A stretch of DNA of 64,000 nt from Photorhabdus heterorhabditis (GCF_018448905.1 NZ_RCWA01000004.1:124001-188000); one strand, 5' to 3'. Positions 32,318-42,237 are shown, numbered from the stretch's first letter. Translations and numbers: made by a program. The notes: generated by a model from the sequence alone, not told the origin.

Positions 32318-33182
32318 GACTTAATCTACCCCACATATTAAAAAGTTGATCCGGATGGTATGGTGTCGGATTTACCTTTCTATTCTTTATGTTTTTAATT
32401 ATAGTTTCACTGATTTTAAAGTGATCATCTAACCAATATAAAGCAAGAGAAGTTAAAAACCCAATAGCAAAAACGCCAAGAGCTACAAGCATAAGACTTC
32501 CTCCTACAGCTAAGAGTGGAGAAACCAATAGAGTATTAGCAGCCGTAGCAATACCTATTGAGATAGCTAATTTTGCACCATCGATTGTTAAGTTAACAAA
32601 CAAATCAACCAATCCATATTTATCTTTAAATATTAATTCAATTAGTCTATATGCAGCTGAGAATACTATACCGAATCTAGCACCTTGGGCAATTCCAGCT
32701 TCAATACCTAGTGTACCTACCCCAAAAGACACTATCTGGGGATTATTAGCAAGATATCTTGTGGCGTTTAAATAATTTCTTACACCCGGGTAACCTGACA
32801 ACTTTATATATCTTTTTCCATCCTTACCAAAATACTCTGTTGCTTCCACACTGAAGCTTCTTAAATCATTTACTATTCTTGCCACTCCAAAGGAATCGTA
32901 GATATTACCAGCAAAAGATGAAACTGGATCAGTATATGAATAGATAGTTTTGATATTATTCTTCCATGAGTTATAGAAATTATGATCTAGTGTTTTCATA
33001 TAATCTATAGCTTCATCCTCTGTCAATAAAGCGATAACTTCTTGGTTTAGTTTAAATTGATTTTCCAATTCCAATAGCATGCGGTTATGTTTTTGATCTT
33101 CTATTTGTTTCTTAAAGTTAAGATGGTCTTCATATCTATAATCATCTTCAACAAATGTTTTTAACCGTGGATCATATTTCAT
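32310..33182 (-). CDS. Putative T6SS-associated membrane-active toxin
   Basis: A 290-residue protein from the ATG at 33182, which has GGAG seven bases upstream. The first 100 residues are charged and helical (MKYDPRLKTFVEDDYRYED). Residues about 125-175 contain GKRYIKLSGYPGVRNYLNAT and GIEAGIAQGARFG. Residues about 200-255 form a long hydrophobic block (AISIGIATAANTLLVSPLL, LMLVALGVFAIGFLTSLALY) that could insert as a helical hairpin, as in pore-forming colicins. A short basic tail ends it. No enzyme motif is visible. Its place beside hcp and a membrane immunity gene points to an interbacterial effector; no such function is established for the family. Confidence 0.7.
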   Translation of the reverse strand: MKYDPRLKTFVEDDYRYEDHLNFKKQIEDQKHNRMLLELENQFKLNQEVIALLTEDEAIDYMKTLDHNFYNSWKNNIKTIYSYTDPVSSFAGNIYDSFGVARIVNDLRSFSVEATEYFGKDGKRYIKLSGYPGVRNYLNATRYLANNPQIVSFGVGTLGIEAGIAQGARFGIVFSAAYRLIELIFKDKYGLVDLFVNLTIDGAKLAISIGIATAANTLLVSPLLAVGGSLMLVALGVFAIGFLTSLALYWLDDHFKISETIIKNIKNRKVNPTPYHPDQLFNMWGRLSRG

Positions 33183-33297
33183 CTTGTAACTCCACATATA
33201 TTTATAGTTAATTGATATTGCATATCTTATCGGACTTGACTATTTTTTCTTTAGTTTTTCTGAACTTTTGTGAACTGGCTCAAGTTTCCCTATTGAG

Positions 33298-33645
33298 GCT
33301 GGCAGAACTATTTACGCGATATCCTAAAATTCAGGTTGAACTTGATCAAGCAGAACGTTTGACTGATCCCGTTAGGGATCGTTTAACTTCAATAATGATA
33401 ACAGGATCTTTCGTAGTGATGACTTTGAAACATTGAGAATGGCCGCAGTCAGTGGATTTGGGGTAGGGCTTTTGCCTGATTGGGTGGTATCGACGGATAT
33501 TCATTCTGGAAAACTTATGCCTTTATTCAATGATCCCGATGGACGTAAAGAAGATATTTATTTATTGTGAGTACTTGCTCACCCGCCAGAAAAATTAATA
33601 GCATTTATGTCGTTATTGCAGGAATGTCTTGCTAAGGTTGTTTAG
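33298..33645 (+). pseudogene. Decayed 3' half of a LysR gene (copy of 29195-30088)
   Basis: From GCTGGCAGAACTATTTACGC to the TAG at 33645 this follows the LysR gene at 29533-30088 at high identity. About 205 bases are deleted after the codons for DPVRDRL, and a CGG codon has become TGA near 33570. There is no promoter or 5' half. Confidence 0.9.
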
Positions 33646-33925
33646 TTATTATTTATACATTTGCGATCTTTTAATGTTGATTTTTAAATAAATTATAGTG
33701 TCGATTTTATTTGTTGAAATAATCATATCTATGTAATTTTTGGGTTAATGCAATAAATTAAAAGTAATAATTTAGAGTTATAAGATGTAGTTAAAATTGA
33801 TATTTAACTATTCTCTATGTATTCGATTCATTTATTGTTGTTGAGCTTTCAGAGAAATATATTTATTCTTCTATATTGTTTTTTATTTATAGCAATATCA
33901 TTATTAATGAATATAGAGGTTTATT

Positions 33926-35671
33926 ATGACTAAAGTTTTTTCATTTAATAAAAATCACCGAGATTTATTAGCAGGGCATCAATCATTGCTTAAAGAGGTT
34001 AATGGTTTGAATGGTGTTCCTAAATCTTTGATGCCGGGTTTCCCTGATTTAGATGATCAATTTAATCAGATGGGCATTACACATATCCGGCTTCATGATG
34101 GTTTTGGCATTGGCGATATGGATAATTATGTCCATGCGGATCGAGTCAATGATAACAATCAAATTATTGTTAATGTTCCAGAAGAAAATAAACCTGAGGC
34201 TAAAAAACTGTTCGCTGATATTTCAAATATCAGAACTATCTTTCCCTATGCTGCTGTCGGTATGAGAAATAATGATATTAGTCTTGCATTAAAAGAGGCT
34301 AATTATAAAATGACGGATGCTTATCTGCGTGACATTATGAATAATAACGCTGAACTGAACCCAGATAATATTCAGCGACAGATAATGTTTCGTATTGGGC
34401 GTTCCGTTGATGGTGGATATGAAATACCAGAGGATTTTGATATTTATGCAATATTAGTCAGCACGTTGGTGAATCGCTATGCTTTAAACTATGCCAGGAT
34501 CGGTTTACCAAGAAAAATAACTTATTGGCAGGTTTGGAATGAACCTGATTTATATTTTTTCTGGAATAATGATGATCCTAAAAAGTATTATGAGTTATAT
34601 GCAAAAATTGCAAGAATAATTAAAGCTGTTGATCCTTCGGTTAAAGTAGGTGGTGCTGGTATTGCGTTTGTTGATAGATCAAAAGTAGATTATTTTGAAG
34701 GGTTTTTACGATATTGTAGAGATAATCATGTACCGTTAGATTTCTTTTCCTGGCATGGATATGTTGAAACTGGAGACCCGCAAAACATTATTGATGTGGG
34801 GAATACAGTTCAAGAGGGGTTGAATACTTATGGTTTTACCGATGCCGAGAGTTTTTGTACTGAATGGAATTCCTGCCCTATTGCGACAAAAAATACATAT
34901 ACAAAGATACAGAGCATTAAAAATGCGGCATATATTGCTTCCACCTTTATTTATATGCAGTATATAAAAGCCGACAGAGCTTATTATTATCGGGGAGATG
35001 GCTCATCTTTTGGTTTGTTTAATAATCAGCCTAATCCTAAAAAACCAAATGTTAAAAATTTTTGTACCTATTCGGCTCAATCCTTTTACTTGTTTGCCAG
35101 AATGTTCGAAACACCTTATATCTTAAGTAGTAATAGGGATTTCTCAACAGGATTAACGGTTTTAGCAACTGAGAATACGGAAGGTAATAAGATTAATATC
35201 CTGGCTGCAAATTATAAAGTTGATAAGGATTTTGCTGATGGTAATGTAGCTCCTGATTATTTATATCAACAATACTATCTGGATACTGGGCGATTACTGG
35301 ATCAATTAACGGATAATTGGAGTAAGGATAAATGGTTTGGTGGAGTTGATCCGACAACCATCCGTGTTGATAATGCGGTAGTGCAACATGATCCTGTTAA
35401 GCCATTTCCGAGTAATCTGTTGAAAGCTAAAAGTCGTGATTATACTGATAGCGACCATGGCGTTACCGTAGTCATTAACCATATCAATTATAAAAAATTT
35501 AACGTTAAAGCCTATCGTATTCAAGAAGGTGGATCGCTGGAACAAATGACACCACCAGAAGTCACTAACCAAATTAATATGTCTATTGCTGATAATAAAT
35601 TAACATTAGTAGATAGAGGTGCCAAACCTTCAACGGTAACATTATATTCATTAGAGCTAGAGAATAATTAA
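33926..35671 (+). CDS. Glycoside hydrolase family 39-like protein
   Basis: A 581-residue protein with a GH39-type TIM barrel. Acid/base motif WQVWNEPDLYFFW has Glu206; nucleophile motif AESFCTEWNSCP has Glu313, a separation typical of the clan. SWHGY near 275 and the early ITHIRLHDGFG near 51 also fit. A beta-sandwich C-terminal domain runs from about 450. GH39 members act on beta-xylosides, iduronides or bacterial exopolysaccharides; the substrate cannot be told here. There is no signal peptide, so it would act in the cytosol or leave by another route. GAGG six bases before the ATG. It stands alone. Confidence 0.75.
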   Translation: MTKVFSFNKNHRDLLAGHQSLLKEVNGLNGVPKSLMPGFPDLDDQFNQMGITHIRLHDGFGIGDMDNYVHADRVNDNNQIIVNVPEENKPEAKKLFADISNIRTIFPYAAVGMRNNDISLALKEANYKMTDAYLRDIMNNNAELNPDNIQRQIMFRIGRSVDGGYEIPEDFDIYAILVSTLVNRYALNYARIGLPRKITYWQVWNEPDLYFFWNNDDPKKYYELYAKIARIIKAVDPSVKVGGAGIAFVDRSKVDYFEGFLRYCRDNHVPLDFFSWHGYVETGDPQNIIDVGNTVQEGLNTYGFTDAESFCTEWNSCPIATKNTYTKIQSIKNAAYIASTFIYMQYIKADRAYYYRGDGSSFGLFNNQPNPKKPNVKNFCTYSAQSFYLFARMFETPYILSSNRDFSTGLTVLATENTEGNKINILAANYKVDKDFADGNVAPDYLYQQYYLDTGRLLDQLTDNWSKDKWFGGVDPTTIRVDNAVVQHDPVKPFPSNLLKAKSRDYTDSDHGVTVVINHINYKKFNVKAYRIQEGGSLEQMTPPEVTNQINMSIADNKLTLVDRGAKPSTVTLYSLELENN

Positions 35672-36118
35672 TTTTATATTTAATGGAAATGTTATAGTAA
35701 ATTTTTCATCTGGATTAATTAATTGGAAATAAAATCATTTTAATTAAACAGGCTCTTAAGAGAGTTTGTTTGATAATGATAATTAATTTGATAAGATGGA
35801 TTTTATTTATAATAATCATGATGCTTATTATGTAAATCCACTATGAATAATTTATTGAAATAAGGTTAATTAGGAAGGAGGTAAGTGTTTGTTATTAATG
35901 ATTGAATGGGGAATTGTCTTTCTATTTAATTATATGGTTTTTGAAAATAATGTTTTATTTTAATGGTGATATCCTGTTTATAAAGTGATGGGTTTTTTAT
36001 GTTTATTATTATTTTATTGCGTTAAACTATATAATAAATATTGCCAAAATTGAGATTTATTTATTAACGCTGGTTTTACTCAGCGTTAATAATTCGTATA
36101 TTCAATTAATTTGTAAGA
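35672..36118. other. AT-rich gap after the GH39-like gene
   Basis: About 447 bases without a convincing gene. AAACAGGCTC...GAGAGTTTGTTT near 35748-35773 is a weak inverted repeat that might terminate the GH39 transcript. A strong ribosome-site-like GGAAGGAGG lies at 35874 but leads only to very short ORFs. Confidence 0.4.
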
Positions 36119-36448
36119 TTATTCTGGATAAAAATCTTGGGATAAAATCTGATCCATATTCCAGAGACAGGATGCAGGGAAAACATCCAATCCAGTTTCA
36201 TCAGCAGCGCTTGCAACTGCATCAGGCCATGCATCGTCCAACCACTCTTTATCGGCCAAACATCCCTTAAGGCTTGGGGTTTTATCAATGCGTCGTAACA
36301 AAGATTTTCGTTGCTCTTTGATGGTTCTTTGCCAGCTGGAGCCGCGACGACCTGGTTGAAATTACCACTTTAGAAGGGGAGCCAGTAGAACTGCCAGCCT
36401 GCTTGCCAATTTGCGCTTTTCACTTTTGCCCACGTCTTCTATTTTCAT
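36119..36448 (-). pseudogene. DUF29 family protein remnant with a nonsense codon
   Basis: From an ATG at 36448 the frame reads MKIEDVGKSEKRKLASRLAV LLAPLLKW (written in two parts), the helical start of DUF29 shortened at its N-terminus. A TAA at 36362-36364 replaces a codon where relatives have Gln. Beyond it similarity continues in the same frame (FQPGRRGSSWQRTIKEQR, WLDDAWPDAVASAADETGLD) to the natural end at 36119. Two lesions, a missing 5' part and the stop, make this a dead gene. DUF29 proteins are small, common in enterics and cyanobacteria, and of unknown function. Confidence 0.8.
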
Positions 36449-36459
36449 GGTGAGTTAAT

Positions 36460-37482
36460 TTATTGTTGTTTTAAATTTAATCCTTTTTCTGTCAGACGAT
36501 AGCGCTGTAATGGACTGCTCGGTTTTTCTGGATGGCTCATTTCAATTAATCCTGCTTCCAGTGCAGGTTGCAGATAGCGCAAACGGAATGAGCTGCGATC
36601 TTTTAATCCAAGTGCTGATTGCAGTTGTTCACGATTCATCTCTCTTTCCAATATCATGATTAATTGCTTAACTTGATGGGTAGCCTGATGGGTAGCCTGA
36701 TGGGTAGCCTGATGGGTGGATGCCTGAATTGCATCACGGATCATGTGCAGCATAAATTCAATGAATGGCGCACAATCAACGAGTTGGCTACTGAGATTAA
36801 TTGCCTGGTAGTAATGAGTTTGATGTTCGTAAATCAGGCTTTCAACGGGAATAAATTCAAATAATGGGTTCCAGTGGTTTAAAATCAATGTCTGCCATAA
36901 TCTGCCCATTCTACCGTTTCCATCTGCGAACGGATGAATGAATTCAAATTCATAATGGAAAATACAGCTGGTAATAAGTGGATGAATATCAGTAGAGTCT
37001 AACCAGTGAAAAAGGTCGCCCATAAGTTTTGGAACCCGGTTTGCCTGTGGCGCCATATGAATGACTTTTTCTCCGTCCATCACACCAACGCCGCTGTGTC
37101 GGTAATTGCCAGCATTATCTAGTAATCCCTTCATCAGAATATAGTGGGCTTCCAGTAAGTTTTGCTCTGATGTGAAATGCCAATGATTGAGCTTTTCATA
37201 AACTAAGATAGCATTTCGTGCTTCTTGTATTTCACTGCTGGGGGCAATGACTCGTTTTCCTTCAATGATGGCTGTGATTTGGGTTTCATCAAGTAAGTTA
37301 CCTTCAATTGCCAGTGAACCGTGAATAGTTCGTATCCGATTGATACGTCTCAATCGCAAGGCTTTTATTTGTTCCTGTTCTGTGCTTAACCGCCCGATAT
37401 TTTCACTGATTTCAGCAACTAATTGGATCATTTTAGCTGTAATTGAGAAAGGGGGGTGATAGCCTTTTCTAGCTGAATTCAT
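36460..37482 (-). CDS. Fic-domain protein, class II, with THQA repeat
   Basis: A 340-residue Fic protein, probably an AMP-transferase or AMP-removing enzyme. The active-site loop is HPFADGNGRMGR near residues 185-196, with all canonical residues. An N-terminal inhibitory helix is present (GSLAIEGN, near 55-62, S/TxxxE motif), which marks class II autoinhibited proteins. The C-terminal 70 residues form a winged helix (REQLQSALGLKDRSSFRLRY after a small change). Between the two lies a four-times repeated THQA tetrapeptide encoded by a 12-bp repeat. The target is unknown. Confidence 0.88.
   Translation of the reverse strand: MNSARKGYHPPFSITAKMIQLVAEISENIGRLSTEQEQIKALRLRRINRIRTIHGSLAIEGNLLDETQITAIIEGKRVIAPSSEIQEARNAILVYEKLNHWHFTSEQNLLEAHYILMKGLLDNAGNYRHSGVGVMDGEKVIHMAPQANRVPKLMGDLFHWLDSTDIHPLITSCIFHYEFEFIHPFADGNGRMGRLWQTLILNHWNPLFEFIPVESLIYEHQTHYYQAINLSSQLVDCAPFIEFMLHMIRDAIQASTHQATHQATHQATHQVKQLIMILEREMNREQLQSALGLKDRSSFRLRYLQPALEAGLIEMSHPEKPSSPLQRYRLTEKGLNLKQQ
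36675..36720. repeat. 12-bp in-frame tandem repeat in the fic gene
   Basis: GATGGGTAGCCT occurs three times in a row followed by a partial fourth copy (GATGGGTGGA). Each unit adds four residues (THQA on the minus strand). Being a multiple of three, gain or loss would lengthen the linker without frameshift. Confidence 0.9.
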
Positions 37483-37616
37483 TGGATACCTTGATTGGAT
37501 TGAGCGGGTTACCGTAAATAGCTTTAACGTTATTATTGGTTCTTAAACAGGCAGATATTATCGCCAGTAAGGGGAGAACGAGCAATAGACTGGCGATTAT
37601 TGTGTGAGTTGTCTGG

Positions 37617-38465
37617 TTATTTTCCTGCCAGCACGCTATACATCAGTGGCATACGGGGCATGCCTTCCGGTTGGACCATTCTGCCGCCGCCAATATGACG
37701 CATGCCTGCAAATTCCCCCCATCCGTTGGAATAAGGGTATTCATTGAATTGTTCAATGTGTAATCCTGCCTGTATCAACGCGTTTAGGACTTCGTGAATT
37801 CCCCAATAAAACTCATAACTATGATGAGGATTTTGGAAATCGGTAATGCCTTCTACAATTTCGTTCAAACAGAGTGTTTCAGCACATTCAGTAACATAAT
37901 CGTGGATACCGCTTTCTTCAATTATTGCACCTTCTCGGAAATAGTCGTAATGGGGTTGCCATTGTGCATTAAAATAGAGAGCAAAAGGATGAAATTCAAC
38001 TAGTATAAATTTCCCTTCTGGTGTTAATAATTGTGAGATAAGTTCGGCCCAATGTTTCAGATCAGAAAGCCAAACTAATACACCATAAGAGCAAAAAACT
38101 CGGTCAAATTTTAGATTTTTTGTAATAGCTTGCTCCATCCAATCGAAAATATCGGCTCGATGAAATTGTGCTGGAATGCCACTGTCGGCCGACAATTGAC
38201 GGGCGAAATTAATAGCTTCATCAGAAATATCGACCCCGGTTACATTGGCGCCATATTGGGCTAAACTCAATGTATCCTGACCAGAATTACATTGCAGATG
38301 TAAGATGTTGAGACCTTTTATATCACCTAATAATGATAATTCCTCTGGGTAGAGTGTATTACCTCCTTGCTTGAAAAAAGCAGCTTGATCACCTTTATGG
38401 CTGTTATGGGCAATAGTGGCAGCATTCCATGATAAACGGTTGGCTTCGTGAAATTCTTTATTCAT
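37617..38465 (-). CDS. Class I SAM-dependent methyltransferase
   Basis: A 282-residue enzyme. SAM-binding motif I is HLQCNSGQDTLSLAQYGANV near residues 56-75 (a variant with QCNSGQ rather than GxGxG), the acidic motif II end is GVDISDEAI near 77-85, and post-I DRVFCSYGVLVWL near 118-130. C-terminal DFQNPHHSYEFYWG may contact substrate. The substrate cannot be told. It stands alone and leftward, with an ERIC between it and rdgC. Confidence 0.8.
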   Translation of the reverse strand: MNKEFHEANRLSWNAATIAHNSHKGDQAAFFKQGGNTLYPEELSLLGDIKGLNILHLQCNSGQDTLSLAQYGANVTGVDISDEAINFARQLSADSGIPAQFHRADIFDWMEQAITKNLKFDRVFCSYGVLVWLSDLKHWAELISQLLTPEGKFILVEFHPFALYFNAQWQPHYDYFREGAIIEESGIHDYVTECAETLCLNEIVEGITDFQNPHHSYEFYWGIHEVLNALIQAGLHIEQFNEYPYSNGWGEFAGMRHIGGGRMVQPEGMPRMPLMYSVLAGK

Positions 38466-38671
38466 CTGTTTTTCTACCTTTTACTATTTTCTACCTTTTA
38501 CTAAATTGAGTAATATTGTTTACTACGATTTTTACGGTTTTGTTTTAAATTACAGAGTTGTATTCTTTAGGCGAAAGATCAATTGTAGCGGGTAATCTGC
38601 TGAATGCCATTATTCAGTTGGGTTATTTTGTGACAAGATGATAGCGAATAAAATTAATTTTCTATAATTTA

Positions 38672-38794
38672 TACCCTTCATCCTTCAAGTTGCTGCTTTG
38701 TTGGCTGCGTTCATTTACCCCAGTCACATCGTTATCTATGCTCTTGGGGATGCGTTCACTTGCTGCCGCGCTGCAATTTGAAATCTATTGGGTA
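38672..38794. repeat. ERIC element, 123 bp
   Basis: Full copy with CTTCAAGTTGCTGCTTTG at left and TTTGAAATCTATTGGGTA at right, between the methyltransferase start and the rdgC stop. Intergenic; the adjacent genes look intact. Confidence 0.93.
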
Positions 38795-38879
38795 TATGAC
38801 TATTCACTTACTATTATCTGTCAGTTAAATGCCGCTTTGAAAAATAATTCAAAGCGGCAAAGAGTATTAAAGGTTGCAG

Positions 38880-39791
38880 TTATTTTTCTGCTTCGCCGCC
38901 TAGTGCTTCAATGGTGCTTTTAATCAGTGCACTTAATTCACCTGTCATTAAAATAAAATCAGCATCAAATCGTTGGGCAAAATCTTCCCGGTCAATGTCA
39001 TCATTTTGCTCACGCAATGTATCACTGAATTTTATGCGTTTGAAAGCACCATCATCTGACAACATCAACTGAATACGTTCTTCCCAATCAAGAGCCAATT
39101 GAGTGACACATTTTCCTGCTTCTATATGGGTGGCAATTTCGTCAGAGATCAAATCTTGTTTTTTACAACGAATTACGCCACCTTCTTCCAAAATGGCTTT
39201 TAGTTCGGCTTCATCCATTAAAGCAAAGCCCGTCGGTAAATCGCCGGAACGTACCCATTCTGTTAGTGTTAATTCTATCGGGTCTTTAAATGTCAGAGGA
39301 ACGACGGGTAAAGAACCAAGACTTTTTCTCAGTAATGCCAGATTATCTTCAGCCCGTTTGGCACTGGCAGCATCAACAATAATCAAATTATTGGCGATAT
39401 CGATCCAAATATAAGTTTGGCTGAATCGGCTAAACGCCCGTGGTAACAGAGTATGCAATATTTCATCTTTCAGAGAATCTTTCTCTGTTTTTTTAAGTTT
39501 GCGATGCTGCTCTCCTTCCAGTTTTTCAATTTTTGCCTGTAGTGCCTGTTTGATAACCGGTGAAGGTAACATCTTTTCTTCTTTGCGGGCACAAATCAGG
39601 ATTTGATTATTCGCAACATGAGTGAAAGCGTCACTGTTCGACCCCATTGGCGGCACCCAGCCTGTTTTCGCCATATCCTGACTACCGCATGGGGTGAATG
39701 CTAACGGACTCAATTGTTTTTCCAGTTCATCCGCAGAAAGTGAAATTTCCCGGTTTAAACGGTAAATCATTAAATTTTTGAACCACAACAT
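38880..39791 (-). CDS. rdgC: Recombination-associated protein RdgC
   Basis: A 303-residue protein that forms a DNA-encircling ring and limits RecA access. The sequence follows E. coli RdgC from [16 protein letters not shown] through [18 protein letters not shown] and [12 protein letters not shown] to the end. Same length. In E. coli it also sits just before the sbcC-sbcD-phoBR block, so its location is ancestral. Confidence 0.95.
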   Translation of the reverse strand: MLWFKNLMIYRLNREISLSADELEKQLSPLAFTPCGSQDMAKTGWVPPMGSNSDAFTHVANNQILICARKEEKMLPSPVIKQALQAKIEKLEGEQHRKLKKTEKDSLKDEILHTLLPRAFSRFSQTYIWIDIANNLIIVDAASAKRAEDNLALLRKSLGSLPVVPLTFKDPIELTLTEWVRSGDLPTGFALMDEAELKAILEEGGVIRCKKQDLISDEIATHIEAGKCVTQLALDWEERIQLMLSDDGAFKRIKFSDTLREQNDDIDREDFAQRFDADFILMTGELSALIKSTIEALGGEAEK

Positions 39792-40201
39792 GAAGTTACC
39801 CCATATTTTTGCTCATTTAATCGGGTGAGCATCTCAAACATAAGGCAGCATGATAGCGAATCACAGAGTTAAGCCCTAGTATCTTGTGTCAATTTATCCT
39901 GAATGAGTGTCGGCTTTAGTGTGGGTATGCAGTCGGCTCTTTGTGTAATGGAAATGCGGATACTTTTAATTATAAAAAAACAAGCTTACCCTGTTGGTTT
40001 AGATAAACGTTTTTCAGTTTCTCAGTACAATAGCCTGCGTTTTTTCGTTGTAACGGAATATGATGATGCGTGCAGTGACAATCCAGTTTATAAGGTAAAA
40101 ACAGACTATTTTGGCAACAGAAGCGTGTCTGTACTTCTAAGTTGAAAGTTGTAAGGAAAGTCATCAAGGCTTTCCTGCATTAATCTAAAAAGAGGTGTGA
40201 A
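39792..40201. other. Gap between rdgC and cpdB with cpdB leader hairpin
   Basis: No credible gene in 410 bases. A short stem AGGAAAG (40154-40160) with CTTTCCT (40170-40176) lies 25 bases before the cpdB start. The divergent rdgC and cpdB promoters must lie here but are not distinct. Confidence 0.45.
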
Positions 40202-42157
40202 ATGGTTAAGAATGTGTCGAAAGTCTCAACATTAGCCTTATTGGTCGCATTCAATGTAAATGCTGCAACAGTTGATTTGCGGGTAATGGAAACATCTGAT
40301 GTTCATAGTAATTTGATTGATTTCGATTATTTCAAAGATAAACCCACTGAACAATTTGGTTTGATACGTACAGCGAATTTAATTAAAGCAGCCAAAGCAG
40401 AAGCCACCAACACCATTCTGGTCGATAACGGTGACCTGATTCAAGGCAGTCCGCTAGCGGATTACATGGCAGCCAAGGGCATTAAAAAAGGAGAAGTTCA
40501 TCCGGCGTATCAGTTAATGAATACGATGGGCTATACCGTGGGTAACTTTGGTAACCATGAGTTTAATTTTGGCTTGGATTATTTGAAGAAGGTTATTGCT
40601 GGGGCGAAATTCCCGTATATCAATGCCAATATCTTGGATGCTAAAACCGGTAAGCACTATTTTACTCCTTATATTATCGTTGATACACCGGTTAAAGATC
40701 GGGATGGTAAAACTCATACCATTAAGATCGGTTATATCGGCTTTGTACCGCCACAGATTTCTATTTGGGATAAGGCCAATCTGGACGGAAAAGTCGTGGT
40801 TAACGATATTACTGAAACCGCGAAAAAATTTGTTCCTCAAATGAAAAAAGAGGGCGCAGATTTGATTGTTGCGATTCCTCACTCTGGTTTTTCCAAAGAT
40901 CCATATAAAGCAATGGCTGAAAACTCGGTTTATTACTTGAGTGAAGTCACTGGCATTGATGCGATTATGTTTGGTCACGCGCATGGTGTGTTTCCAAGTA
41001 AAGAATTTGCAGACATTAAAGGTGTTGATATTGCCAGCGGAACTGTTAACGGTATTCCGGCAGTCATGCCAGGTCAGTGGGGGGATCATTTAGGTGTTGT
41101 TGATCTGGTTATCAACAATGATGGCGGGTCATGGCAGGTGACGGAAGCAAAAGCTGAAGCCCGTCCGATTTATGACAAAATAAATAAAAAGGCATTGGTT
41201 GAACGCGATAGTGAATTAGTCAAAATTATCGATGAAGCCCATCGGGGAACTCAGAGTTTTGTTGGCAAATTTATTGGTAAAGCCTCTGCCAATATGTACA
41301 GCTATTTGGCTTTGATCCAAAGCGATCCAACAGTGCAGATCGTGAATGATGCGCAGGCAGATTACACACGGCATTTCATTCAGGGTGATCCTGATTTAGC
41401 CGATATTCCTGTTTTGGCCGCAGCGGCTCCATTCAAGGTCGGTGGTCGTAAGAATGCGCCAGCAGACTTTGTTGAAGTTGAAAAAGGCGATCTGACGTTC
41501 CGTAACGCAGCGGATCTGTATCTGTACCCAAACACGTTGGTTGTTGTGAAGGCAACCGGTGCAGATGTGATTGAATGGTTGGAATGTTCTGCCGGCATGT
41601 ATAACCAAATCGATCCAAATTCCACTCAACCCCAGTATCTGTTGAATTGGAGCGGTTTCCGTACTTATAACTTCGATACGATTAGTGGTGTGAATTATAA
41701 AATTGACATAACTCAGCCAGCTAAATATGACGTGGATTGTCAGGTCATCAATCAAGGGGCTAACCGTATCAAGGATGTGACTTATCAAGGTAAACCAATC
41801 GATCCTAACGCTAATTTCCTGATTGCTACCAATAATTACCGTGCATATGGCGGTAAATTTGCTGGTACAGGCGAAAACAATATTGCATTTGCATCACCAG
41901 ATGAGAATCGTACTATCCTGGCTTCTTACATTGTCAAAGTGTCTAAAGAAAAAGGGATGGTAGTGACCAAGGCGAATAATAATTGGGTAATCATGCCGAT
42001 CAAAACTGACAAGAAACTGGATATCCGTTTCGAAACGTCTCCCGGAGAGAAAGCCACGAAATTCATCAAAGAGTTTTCCCAATATCCAGTGAAATATCTG
42101 GAAAATGATGAAGTTGGTTTTGCAGTGTATCAAATTGATCTAACTGAAAAAAAATAA
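40202..42157 (+). CDS. cpdB: 2',3'-cyclic-nucleotide 2'-phosphodiesterase/3'-nucleotidase
   Basis: A 651-residue periplasmic enzyme for salvage of extracellular nucleotides. It has a signal peptide ([15 protein letters not shown]), then metallophosphoesterase motifs in order: [10 protein letters not shown]-type [10 protein letters not shown] near 28, [16 protein letters not shown] near 79, [14 protein letters not shown] near 115, IPHSGFS near 223, and FGHAHGVFP near 257. The C-terminal nucleotidase domain ends with [14 protein letters not shown] as in CpdB. Length matches E. coli (647). Strong terminator follows. Confidence 0.93.
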   Translation: MVKNVSKVSTLALLVAFNVNAATVDLRVMETSDVHSNLIDFDYFKDKPTEQFGLIRTANLIKAAKAEATNTILVDNGDLIQGSPLADYMAAKGIKKGEVHPAYQLMNTMGYTVGNFGNHEFNFGLDYLKKVIAGAKFPYINANILDAKTGKHYFTPYIIVDTPVKDRDGKTHTIKIGYIGFVPPQISIWDKANLDGKVVVNDITETAKKFVPQMKKEGADLIVAIPHSGFSKDPYKAMAENSVYYLSEVTGIDAIMFGHAHGVFPSKEFADIKGVDIASGTVNGIPAVMPGQWGDHLGVVDLVINNDGGSWQVTEAKAEARPIYDKINKKALVERDSELVKIIDEAHRGTQSFVGKFIGKASANMYSYLALIQSDPTVQIVNDAQADYTRHFIQGDPDLADIPVLAAAAPFKVGGRKNAPADFVEVEKGDLTFRNAADLYLYPNTLVVVKATGADVIEWLECSAGMYNQIDPNSTQPQYLLNWSGFRTYNFDTISGVNYKIDITQPAKYDVDCQVINQGANRIKDVTYQGKPIDPNANFLIATNNYRAYGGKFAGTGENNIAFASPDENRTILASYIVKVSKEKGMVVTKANNNWVIMPIKTDKKLDIRFETSPGEKATKFIKEFSQYPVKYLENDEVGFAVYQIDLTEKK

Positions 42158-42168
42158 TTTTAATAACC

Positions 42169-42202
42169 ACCTGCCCTCTGTTTGGGCAGGTTTTTGCTTT
42201 TT
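42169..42202 (+). terminator. Rho-independent terminator after cpdB
   Basis: ACCTGCCC (42169-42176) pairs with GGGCAGGT (42184-42191), seven-base loop, then a T-rich run. It starts 12 bases after the cpdB stop. Confidence 0.92.
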
Positions 42203-42237
42203 TACCCACAGCAGGGAAATGATTTCCCGTCAGGAAT

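Larger units (their letters stand above)
30620..32821. repeat. Tandem duplication of about 1.17 kb (hcp 3' end, immunity, toxin 3' part)
   Basis: Unit 1 is 30620 to about 31783 and unit 2 about 31784 to 32821. The hcp ends and hairpins are displaced by exactly 1165 bases; the toxin stops by 1171 because immunity copy 2 has two extra codons. Outside the divergent immunity N-terminal halves, the units are near-identical. The breakpoint joins toxin codons (TTCCATC) to hcp codons (ATCTCATGG). Confidence 0.9.

Noticed and set aside
36675-36720. Possible CRISPR-like repeat
   Set aside because: 12-bp units are directly adjacent with no spacers and lie in the fic coding frame.
39903-40145. 80-codon ORF between rdgC and cpdB
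   Set aside because: No ribosome site, odd composition, and another frame on the opposite strand is equally open. Probably chance.
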